Shown in pieces: positions 16,316-23,401 of a stretch of 64,000 nucleotides of DNA. The translations under genes and the position numbers were made by a program. This stretch comes from DASRSS01 sp035765515 (GTDB taxonomy: Bacteria > Actinomycetota > Actinomycetes > Mycobacteriales > Jatrophihabitantaceae): the NCBI GenBank assembly GCA_035765515.1, contig DASTXN010000157.1, positions 1 to 64,000 on the forward strand, read 5' to 3'. Under the pieces are notes generated by a model, which was not told where the DNA came from, did no database searches, and worked only from the letters and a program-made list of their open reading frames with translations. Numbering within the stretch: the stretch's first letter is position 1; each line of letters begins with the position of its first letter.

Positions 16316-17691
16316 TCTTCGTCGGCGTGGACGTCGGCACGACCCGCACCAAGGCGGTCGCGTACGACGACACCGAGGGCCGGACGATCGCGCAGGCATC
16401 GGTCGACACTCCCGTGCGACAGGCCGAGCACGGCGCGGTGCACGAACCGCTAGCGATGTTCGACGCGGTCATGTCCTGCCTGCGCGGGGTTTCGGCAGAG
16501 TGCCCAAGAGAAATCTCCGCAATCAGTGTGGTTAGCCTGGCTGAGGAGGTCGTACTCGTCGACCCTGCCGGCACGCCGGTCCTCAACGCGCCGGTCTGGT
16601 ACGAACCGCGCGGCGCCGGCTACGTGCCGGACTACCTGCAGGTGCGCGGCGGCGCCGCAGCGGCGAACCCGGCCTTCTCGCTGTTCACGCTGCGCTGGCT
16701 TGCCGAGCAGGCACCGGCGGCGCGCACGCACGCCACCCGGTTTACCGACATGGCCAGCTTCGCTCTGTGCCGGCTCGCCGGACGCGGTGATCAACTCGTC
16801 ATGGATCACTCGCACGCCTCGCGTACCGGTGCCTTCCTGCTGGCAGACCGGGCGTTCGACGCGGACGCGCTCGATTGGGCCGGCAACTGGACGCCGCTCG
16901 CGCCCGAGCTGGTTCCGTCCGGACAGGTGATCGGCACGGTGACACCTGAGCTCGCGGCGGCGCTCGGCCTGGGCCAAGACGTGCAACTCGTCAGCGGCGC
17001 GCACGACCACTTCGCGGCCGCGTTCGCCAGTGGCGTGCGCCGGCCAGGCGACGCGATGCTTTCGGTCGGCACCGCCGAAGCCCAGCTGGTGCTGACCGAC
17101 ACCGTGCCCGACGCCCCCGGGCTGTCCGTCGACGTCGGCTGCTTCGTCGACGACAGCACCTACTACGTGCACCGCGGCCTCGCCGCGGGCCAGCTGTTTG
17201 CGAACTGGCGCGCACTGTTGCATGCCGGCGGCGAGTTGCGTGACGCCTGGTTCACCCCGGCGCCGTCACGCGATCGTGCTGCGGGCATCCCGCTGTGCAC
17301 GATCGATCCCGAACTCGCGACCGCGTCGTTCGACCGCCTGCCCCTGGACGTCGACACCGACGGTGTACTGCGCTGCCTGAGCGAGGGGTTGGCGATGTGC
17401 GCACGCGATGCCTTGGTGCTTCTCGAGCGCGCAAGCGGCACGTCAGTCCGGCAGTTGACCGTCGCCGGACCGGCCGCGCTCCACGACGGATGGCAGCGGC
17501 TGCGCGCGGCGATCCTGCAACGCGAGATGCGCATCGTCACCACGCCGGAGCCCAGTGCGCTCGGCGCGGCAGTGTTGGCGCAACGTGCGATCACGGGAAC
17601 GGCAGATGTCCCCACCGAGCTGATCGACGTCGCGGCGACACCCGATCACCCGTACTACCTCGCACTCATCGACGCCTACAACGCGCGCTGA
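16312..17691 (+). CDS. FGGY-family carbohydrate kinase
   Basis: A 459-residue two-domain sugar kinase. Domain I begins FVGVDVGTTRTKAVAYD (phosphate loop) and domain II carries SGAHDHFAAAFASG, with the catalytic Asp, and SVGTAEAQLV. FGGY kinases phosphorylate free ketoses or polyols, so this enzyme likely makes the monophosphate that the PfkB kinase then uses. GTG start overlapping the upstream stop (GTGA). Substrate not predictable beyond the ketose context. Confidence 0.92.
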   Translation: MIFVGVDVGTTRTKAVAYDDTEGRTIAQASVDTPVRQAEHGAVHEPLAMFDAVMSCLRGVSAECPREISAISVVSLAEEVVLVDPAGTPVLNAPVWYEPRGAGYVPDYLQVRGGAAAANPAFSLFTLRWLAEQAPAARTHATRFTDMASFALCRLAGRGDQLVMDHSHASRTGAFLLADRAFDADALDWAGNWTPLAPELVPSGQVIGTVTPELAAALGLGQDVQLVSGAHDHFAAAFASGVRRPGDAMLSVGTAEAQLVLTDTVPDAPGLSVDVGCFVDDSTYYVHRGLAAGQLFANWRALLHAGGELRDAWFTPAPSRDRAAGIPLCTIDPELATASFDRLPLDVDTDGVLRCLSEGLAMCARDALVLLERASGTSVRQLTVAGPAALHDGWQRLRAAILQREMRIVTTPEPSALGAAVLAQRAITGTADVPTELIDVAATPDHPYYLALIDAYNAR

Positions 17692-17715
17692 TCTCCTTAC
17701 GACGAAAGGCTCTTC

Positions 17716-18744
17716 ATGCCCACACTCTCAACCGTCCCCTTCGGTACGACGGGGATGACGGTCTCGCGCGTGGGCCTCGGCGCGTTCGCGATCGGCGGTC
17801 CGAGGTGGTCGCACGGCTGGGGCGCGCAGGACGACGACGCTTCCATCGCGACGATCCGACACGCGGTCGAACACGGTGTGAACTGGATCGACACGGCGGC
17901 CGTGTACGGCTATGGGCACTCCGAACGGGTGGTGGCGCGCGCGGTGAGCGGCTTCGCCGAGGCTGACCGTCCGTACCTGTTCACCAAGTGCGCGGTCGTC
18001 TGGAACGAGGACGGAACCGAAGAATCGCGCGTCGCCTCGCCCGACTCGCTGCGCCGCGAGCTGGACGACTCCCTCCGCCGCCTCGACGTCGACCAGATCG
18101 ACCTCTACCAGGTGCACTGGCCGCCTCTGGACGGCACCGGCGTGGACGAGTACTGGCAGGTGCTGGTGGAGATGAAGCAGTCCGGCAAGGTCCGCGCAAT
18201 CGGGCTGTCCAATCACGACTGCGACGGGCTCGAGGCGGCCGAGGCGATCGGGCACGTCGACAGCCTGCAGCCGCCGCTGTCCGCGTTGCGCCGCGATGCC
18301 GCTGCAGACGTCATCCCATGGTGCCGCCGGCACGACACGGCCGTGATCGTCTACAGCCCGATGCAGTCGGGCCTACTGACGGGGGCCTTCGACGCGGCGC
18401 GAGCTGCGCAACTGGCCGCCGACGACTGGCGCAGCCGTCACCCCGACTTCACCGGCGACCAGCTGAGCAGCAACCTGGCCGTCGCCGGCACGCTGGGCAA
18501 GATCGCCGCCGAACTCGGCGCCAGCACTGGCGCGGTCGCAGTGGCCTGGACGCTCGCCGTCCCCGGAGTCACCGGGGCGATCGTCGGCGCACGCACGCCC
18601 GCGCAGGTCGACGATTGGCTCGCCGCCGGCGAACTCCGCCTGAGCGCCGAACACCTCGACGCGATCGCCGACACCATCGCAGCCACCGGCGCGGGAACGG
18701 GTCCCGTCCGCGTCGCCATCTCAACCGGGAAGGAAGTTCGATGA
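17716..18744 (+). CDS. Aldo/keto reductase
   Basis: A 342-residue AKR-family TIM barrel. The catalytic tetrad is Asp59 and Tyr64 (WIDTAAVYGYGHSE), Lys91 (LFTKCAV) and His134 (YQVHWP). NADPH binding is suggested by the C-terminal GAIVGARTPAQVDDW. It would interconvert a carbonyl and an alcohol of the sugar handled by this operon. It follows the FGGY kinase after 24 bp with a weak SD and overlaps the first FAD oxidoreductase (ATGA). Confidence 0.93.
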   Translation: MPTLSTVPFGTTGMTVSRVGLGAFAIGGPRWSHGWGAQDDDASIATIRHAVEHGVNWIDTAAVYGYGHSERVVARAVSGFAEADRPYLFTKCAVVWNEDGTEESRVASPDSLRRELDDSLRRLDVDQIDLYQVHWPPLDGTGVDEYWQVLVEMKQSGKVRAIGLSNHDCDGLEAAEAIGHVDSLQPPLSALRRDAAADVIPWCRRHDTAVIVYSPMQSGLLTGAFDAARAAQLAADDWRSRHPDFTGDQLSSNLAVAGTLGKIAAELGASTGAVAVAWTLAVPGVTGAIVGARTPAQVDDWLAAGELRLSAEHLDAIADTIAATGAGTGPVRVAISTGKEVR

Positions 18745-20123
18745 CAGCCAACTACGAACGGCTCAGCCTGTGGCTGGAGCAGGCCGGACCACTCGACCCG
18801 CGACCCGCACTCGACGGTGACATCGACGCCGACGTGGCGATCATCGGCGCCGGCTTCACAGGACTCTGGACCGCGTACTACCTGCTCAGCCAGCAGCCGT
18901 CGCTGCGCGTCGTACTGCTCGAGCGCGCCGTGGCCGGGTCCGGCGCGTCCGGACGCAACGGCGGATTCTGCGACGGCTACCTCAACGGCGACCCGGACCG
19001 GTACGCCGGGGAACACGGCCGCGAAGCAACGCTCGCACTCCGCCAGGCCGCGGCGCGCACTCCGGAGGTGATCCAGGGCGTGCTGCAGGCCGAGGCCATC
19101 GACGCCGGCTTCGTCATGAGCGGCTCGATCAACCTGGCCCGCACACCCGAGCAGGTGCGGCGCCAGCAGGAGAGGATCGCGGCGCATCCGGAGTGGAAGC
19201 TAGGCAACGGTCTCGACAAGCGCTGGCTGTCGGCCGACGAAGTCGCGCAGCACGTCAACGTTCCCGGCGTGCTGGGCGCGATCTTCTCTCCCGCCGTCGC
19301 GCGCGTGCAGCCCGCGCGGCTGGTGCGCGGGCTCGCGCAGGCGGTCGAGCGGCGGGGCGCGACGATCTACGAGCAGACGACCGTGACCGCGATCGACGAC
19401 CGCCGGGTTCGGACGGATCGCGGCACCGTCCGCGCGCCGCACGTCATCCGCGCGACCGAGGGGTACAGCGAGGGGCTGAACCGGAACAACCGGCGGCTGC
19501 TCGCGTTCACCTCGCAGATCGTCGCCACCGAACCGCTGCCTGAGACGGTCTGGGACAAGATCGGTCTCGCCAACCGCGAACTGCTCGTCAACAACGACCG
19601 GCTGTTCATCTACATGCAGCGCACGGTGGACGATCGCATCGCCCTGGGCGGCGGGTACACCTACCGCCCGGTGCGACCGACGGAGCAGGCGGCCGAGAGC
19701 CGGTTCCTGGTCGCGTCCAACTTCGCCTTGCTCGAGCAGACCGTGCGCACGATGTTCCCGGACGCGGCGGACGCGAGGATCACGCACCGCTGGGGTGGCA
19801 TCTGGGGTGCCGGCCGCGATTTCTGCCCGACCGTCAGTTACGACCGGCTCTCCGGTTTCGGCTGGGCCGGCGGCTACGGCGACGGGGTCGCGGCGTCCAA
19901 CCTGGCCGGACGCTGCCTCGCAGACCTGATCCTCGGGCAGGACACCGAGCTGTCCCGGCTCGCCTGGGTGAACCACGCCGCGCGGTCGTGGCCGCCGAAT
20001 CCCTTGCCGCGTATGGGGTCTGCCATCATCACGCACGGCTTCGGCCTAGCCGACAAGCGCGAGCACGCCGGCCGCCCGACGCCGCCGTGGATCAAGGTAC
20101 TCGAGGCGATGGTGCCGAAATGA
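18741..20123 (+). CDS. FAD-dependent amine/amino-acid oxidoreductase (DAO family) 1
   Basis: A 460-residue DAO-family flavoprotein. The FAD motif is DVAIIGAGFTGLWTAYYL (residues 29-46) and SGASGRNGGF follows, a phrase typical of gamma-glutamylputrescine oxidoreductase-like enzymes; the C-terminal FAD contact is THRWGGIWG and later GYGDGVAASNLAGR. Such enzymes oxidise a secondary or primary amine C-N bond. No signal peptide. Four-base overlaps on both sides. An amine oxidase inside a ketose operon hints at an amino-sugar or glycated-amine substrate (inference). Confidence 0.9.
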   Translation: MTANYERLSLWLEQAGPLDPRPALDGDIDADVAIIGAGFTGLWTAYYLLSQQPSLRVVLLERAVAGSGASGRNGGFCDGYLNGDPDRYAGEHGREATLALRQAAARTPEVIQGVLQAEAIDAGFVMSGSINLARTPEQVRRQQERIAAHPEWKLGNGLDKRWLSADEVAQHVNVPGVLGAIFSPAVARVQPARLVRGLAQAVERRGATIYEQTTVTAIDDRRVRTDRGTVRAPHVIRATEGYSEGLNRNNRRLLAFTSQIVATEPLPETVWDKIGLANRELLVNNDRLFIYMQRTVDDRIALGGGYTYRPVRPTEQAAESRFLVASNFALLEQTVRTMFPDAADARITHRWGGIWGAGRDFCPTVSYDRLSGFGWAGGYGDGVAASNLAGRCLADLILGQDTELSRLAWVNHAARSWPPNPLPRMGSAIITHGFGLADKREHAGRPTPPWIKVLEAMVPK

Positions 20124-21307
20124 CAGCCACCGGGACGAGCACCGGCGTCGGATGGGACGCCGACCCGTCGTTGCCGGTCTGGACCGGTTTCGAGCCGCTG
20201 ACCGACTCGCTGGTGACGGCGGACGCGTGCGTGATCGGGCTCGGCGGCAGTGGACTGGCAGCCGTCGATGAGCTGGCATCGCGCGGCCTCTCGGTTGTCG
20301 GTGTCGACGCCGGGCGGGTGGCGCGCGGCGCTGCCGGCCGCAACGGCGGGATCCTGGCGTGCGGCGGCGCCATGTCGTTCCGCGACGCGTGCGATCGGTT
20401 CGGCGCCGACATCGCCCTGGACCTGTGGCGACGCACCGAGGCCGAGCTGGACTGGCTGTCCGAGCGGCTCGGTCCGGACGTGATCCGTCGCGACGGGGTG
20501 CTCCGCCTGGCCGGCCTGCCCGGCCCGTCGGAGGATGACGCCGAAGCGGCCGAGCGGGTGCGTGAGCAGGCCGACTTCGTTGCCGACTACGAACTGATGC
20601 ATGAGCACGGCATCGTGGTCGAGCGGTACGACGGCGAGTTGGGCACCGGACTGTTCCTGCCGACGAACGGTGCGATGAACCCCGTCGCCCGCGCGTTCGG
20701 CCTGGCCACCCAGCTGTCGGGAGGCGCGAGCCTGCACGAGAACACGCCTGTGCTGTCCGTCTCGGCCGGTTCGGTGCGCACCGCGTTCGGCGTGATCCGT
20801 GCGGGCGTTGTGGTGGTCGCGGTCGACGGCAAGCTGGACGTCCTGCTGCCGCAACTGCGTCCGCGCGTCCGTACGCTGCGGCTGCAGATGCTGGCGACCT
20901 CGCCGCTCAGCAGCCGTCGGCTGCCGTGCCCCGTGTCCGTGCGGTGGGGGTTCGACTACGCGCAGCAGGACCAGTCCGGGCGGCTGCTCGTCGGGGGCGG
21001 ACGGGACCGGTTCGTCGAGGAGGAGAACACGCACGACGACCGGCCGACCGCGGGTGTCCAGGGACGCATCGAGCACATCGCCGCTCGGCTCGCCGGCGGA
21101 CCCGTGTCCGTGACCCATCGATGGGCTGCGTCGGTCGGCTACACCGACGATCACCGTGCCGTGTGCGCGGAGGTGGACGACGACGTGGTCGCGTGCGGTG
21201 CCTACAGCGGGGACGGAAATCTGGTCGGCCCGGTCGCGGCGCGCGCGGCGGTGGCGCTCGCGGTCGACGGCACCGAGCCCCCGCCCTACTTCATCAGCGA
21301 CCTTTGA
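20120..21307 (+). CDS. FAD-dependent oxidoreductase (DAO family) 2
   Basis: A 395-residue DAO-family protein, a distant paralogue of the preceding gene. The FAD loop is CVIGLGGSGLAAVDELASRG and the following GAAGRNGGIL aligns with the partner's GASGRNGGF. C-terminal THRWAASVGYTDDHRAV and GAYSGDGNLVGPVAARA complete the FAD site. It is shorter than its partner. The two may form a heteromeric oxidase or act in sequence. Last gene of the operon; 68 bp downstream a toxin-antitoxin pair ends on the other strand. Confidence 0.88.
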   Translation: MTATGTSTGVGWDADPSLPVWTGFEPLTDSLVTADACVIGLGGSGLAAVDELASRGLSVVGVDAGRVARGAAGRNGGILACGGAMSFRDACDRFGADIALDLWRRTEAELDWLSERLGPDVIRRDGVLRLAGLPGPSEDDAEAAERVREQADFVADYELMHEHGIVVERYDGELGTGLFLPTNGAMNPVARAFGLATQLSGGASLHENTPVLSVSAGSVRTAFGVIRAGVVVVAVDGKLDVLLPQLRPRVRTLRLQMLATSPLSSRRLPCPVSVRWGFDYAQQDQSGRLLVGGGRDRFVEEENTHDDRPTAGVQGRIEHIAARLAGGPVSVTHRWAASVGYTDDHRAVCAEVDDDVVACGAYSGDGNLVGPVAARAAVALAVDGTEPPPYFISDL

Positions 21308-21375
21308 GGGAGTCTCCGCACGCCTGACGACTACCGAGCAAGGCCACCCCTCGCGGCGTGGAATCAGTCTTCAGG

Positions 21376-21693
21376 TCACAGACCCAGGATCCGCCGCAGG
21401 ATGAGGTCGATTTGCGCGAGGTGGACCGCATCCACCGACGCGACCTGCCGCAGCAGTCGGTCAGCCGACACCGCGCGGATGAGTTCGCATTGGACGTAGC
21501 TGGTGATCGGCAGCGGGCCGTCCAACTCCACGTGCGTCGGGTAGCCACGCCGGGAGCGAGTAACCGGCAGGACAACCGGCGTGCCGTGTCGATTCAACTG
21601 CTCGGGCGAGACAATGACGGCGGGCCGGCGAAAACCTGGCTCGTGGCCGGTCGGGCTGCCGAAGTCACATAGGTAGACATCGCCCCGGTTCAC
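21376..21693 (-). CDS. PemK/MazF-family endoribonuclease toxin
   Basis: A 105-residue toxin beginning VNRGDVYLCDFG, the canonical MazF opening, followed by RPAVIVSPEQLN and VLPVTRS. The family cuts single-stranded mRNA at short motifs. GTG at 21693 is chosen because it overlaps the antitoxin stop (GTGA); an in-frame ATG at 21708 would lie inside the antitoxin gene. It pairs with the upstream small DNA-binding gene as a type II module. Confidence 0.9.
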   Translation of the reverse strand: MNRGDVYLCDFGSPTGHEPGFRRPAVIVSPEQLNRHGTPVVLPVTRSRRGYPTHVELDGPLPITSYVQCELIRAVSADRLLRQVASVDAVHLAQIDLILRRILGL

Positions 21694-21947
21694 CAGACGT
21701 CGTCCCATGTCTCGTCGGGATCAAGTCCGTCTGTGAGATCACCGGCGAACTGCTCGGCTTCAATTGCGCCGCGGGCGCGGGAATCCGGCTCGCCCATAGT
21801 GCGGGCCACCCCTGCCCAGAATTCGGCATCGGCCGCAGCATCCAGCGAGCGTGCAATTGCCCCGGCAAGCGTGGTCTGTTCGCGTTCTGCGAGGGCAGCA
21901 ATCCGGTCACGCAGCTCGACTGACACCTTGATCGTCGTCATCTGCAT
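21690..21947 (-). CDS. Antitoxin of the MazF-type pair (ribbon-helix-helix)
   Basis: An 85-residue protein (83 if the second ATG at 21941 is used). The start MTTIKVSVELRDRIAALAERE and TTLAGAIARSL is a MetJ/Arc-type ribbon-helix-helix DNA-binding domain; the acidic, tryptophan-bearing tail (AGDLTDGLDPDETWDDVW) should block the toxin active site. The stop overlaps the toxin GTG. Such antitoxins repress their own promoter, which must lie in the 40-bp gap upstream. Confidence 0.88.
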   Translation of the reverse strand: MQMTTIKVSVELRDRIAALAEREQTTLAGAIARSLDAAADAEFWAGVARTMGEPDSRARGAIEAEQFAGDLTDGLDPDETWDDVW

Positions 21948-21987
21948 ACCTCTCAGTATACCGATCGCACCACCTGTTGGAACCCGC

Positions 21988-22398
21988 TCACGTGTCCAGG
22001 GAGCTGGGGTCGGCGGGCACGTCGACGGCGTGCTGGCGCAGTGCCTCGAGCGGGACGACGCGCAGCACCGCCTCGTTGGTGGCCGCGAGCACGACCGGCG
22101 CCGCGACCCCGTCCCGGTACGCGCGCGCCCAGTTCAGCGCGGTGACGCACCAGCGGTCGCCCGGCGTCAGGCCGGCGAATCCGAACTCCGGACGCGGCGT
22201 GGACAGGTCGTTGCCGATGCCGCGCTGGTGTTCGAGGAACTCGGCCGACACGACCGCACAGATGGTGTGGCTGCCGAGGTCCTCGGGGCCGGTGGTGCAG
22301 TAGCCGTCGCGATAGAAGCCGGTCAGCGGTTCGGTGCCGCACGGTTCCAGCTCGCCGCCCAGGACGTTGCGATCACTCACCCGTCCAGCATCGCGCAT
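21988..22398 (-). CDS. DUF2237 family protein
   Basis: A 136-residue protein with the full DUF2237 pattern: NVLGGELEPCGTEPLTGFYRDG, CCTTGPEDVG-like YCTTGPEDLGSHTICA, LEHQRGIGNDLSTP and FGFAGLTPGDRWCV. It is a small conserved bacterial protein of unknown function; invariant cysteines (EPC, YC, IC, WC) suggest metal or redox chemistry. ATG at 22398 or GTG at 22380 both fit; the longer open frame to 22692 is antisense to the lipoprotein and is not counted. Divergent from the amidase gene with only 37 bp between. Confidence 0.87.
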   Translation of the reverse strand: MRDAGRVSDRNVLGGELEPCGTEPLTGFYRDGYCTTGPEDLGSHTICAVVSAEFLEHQRGIGNDLSTPRPEFGFAGLTPGDRWCVTALNWARAYRDGVAAPVVLAATNEAVLRVVPLEALRQHAVDVPADPSSLDT

Positions 22399-22435
22399 CG
22401 CGGCCGCGTCCACCTGTTCGGGCGATACTGCTGGG

Positions 22436-23341
22436 GTGCCGCGTACCCGCCTGCTGCCGATCATCTGCGCGGTGCTCCTCGCCGCCGGGTGCGCTGTGGG
22501 GTCTGCCACCGCTCCGCCGATTCGGGCCAGTTCTGGCAGCGCGACACGGCCCGAAGGCGTGCCGTCCACGCCAGTGCCGTCAACCCCAGTGCCGTCAACC
22601 CCAGTGCCGTCCACGCCAGCGCACTCCACCACGCCGCCGACGACGTCCGCGCGGCCCAATGCCCGGACGGCACACCCGCCCGTCATCGTCATCGACCCGG
22701 GTCACAGCCGGACTGTCGACGCGACCGATCCGCGCACCGGGCTGGTCGTGTCCGACTACGAGAACGAGCCCGAGATGCAGGACGTGTTCGCGGTGGCCGA
22801 GCTGGTGCGCGACGGACTGCGCGCGGACGGCTACCGCGTGGTCATGACCAAGTCCCGCCTCGATCAGCGGCGCAACCTCGCCCAGCGCGCCCGGATCGCG
22901 GACACCGCGCATGCGGCGCTGGCGCTGAGCATCCACGACCAGGCCGGCTCAGCCGGGGGCATCGGATTCAGGGACGGGAACAACATCGTCTACTACCAGC
23001 GCGTCGGCGATTACCGCGAGACGCCCAGCGGCCACAAGATCGTGTTCACCGATCAGCAGGTCGCCGCGCTGAGCAAGAAGTACGCACGCATCTTCGCCGC
23101 CGAACGGCACAAGGCCCAGGGCGTGCCGATCACCGTGCAGGGCGACACCGGCTACGACCTGGGCAGTCGCGGGCTCGCCGCCGGTGACATCTGGACGGTC
23201 CAGCTCCTGTCGCACGTCCCGTGGATCTACAACGAGGCCGGCGGCAACAGCGCCGGGCGGTCCGGGCTGGACTCGGCAGACAGGCGCACGTACGCCGACG
23301 GTCTCGTCGCCGCCGTAGAGCGCTGCGTACCGATCAGCTGA
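22436..23341 (+). CDS. Lipoprotein N-acetylmuramoyl-L-alanine amidase-like (Amidase_3)
   Basis: A 301-residue exported protein. GTG 22436 starts a lipoprotein signal peptide with lipobox LLAAGC (Cys19). A PSTPV-repeat and Thr/Pro-rich linker (residues 42-80) leads to an amidase fold: VIVIDPGHS (first zinc His), ENEPEMQ, and LALSIHDQAG (second zinc His). Family members cleave the amide between MurNAc and the stem peptide. Here the second motif reads SIHDQ rather than the common SIHAN/SLHAN, so activity should not be assumed. Confidence 0.82.
   Translation: MPRTRLLPIICAVLLAAGCAVGSATAPPIRASSGSATRPEGVPSTPVPSTPVPSTPVPSTPAHSTTPPTTSARPNARTAHPPVIVIDPGHSRTVDATDPRTGLVVSDYENEPEMQDVFAVAELVRDGLRADGYRVVMTKSRLDQRRNLAQRARIADTAHAALALSIHDQAGSAGGIGFRDGNNIVYYQRVGDYRETPSGHKIVFTDQQVAALSKKYARIFAAERHKAQGVPITVQGDTGYDLGSRGLAAGDIWTVQLLSHVPWIYNEAGGNSAGRSGLDSADRRTYADGLVAAVERCVPIS
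22559..22618 (+). repeat. Four 15-bp coding tandem repeats (VPSTP)
   Basis: Units at 22559-22573, 22574-22588, 22589-22603 and 22604-22618 each encode Val-Pro-Ser-Thr-Pro. Units 1 and 4 are identical, as are 2 and 3; the two types differ at two third-codon positions. They form the wall-spanning linker of the lipoprotein amidase and could vary in copy number by slippage. Confidence 0.9.
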
Positions 23342-23401
23342 CCGGCGCCGACCACCGGGCATAGGCTGCGGTCCTCAACTTCGTGGAGTCGGGGACAAGA
23401 A

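Noticed and set aside
22559..22618. Short regular repeats as a possible CRISPR
   Set aside because: They are contiguous 15-bp coding units without spacers, inside the amidase linker.
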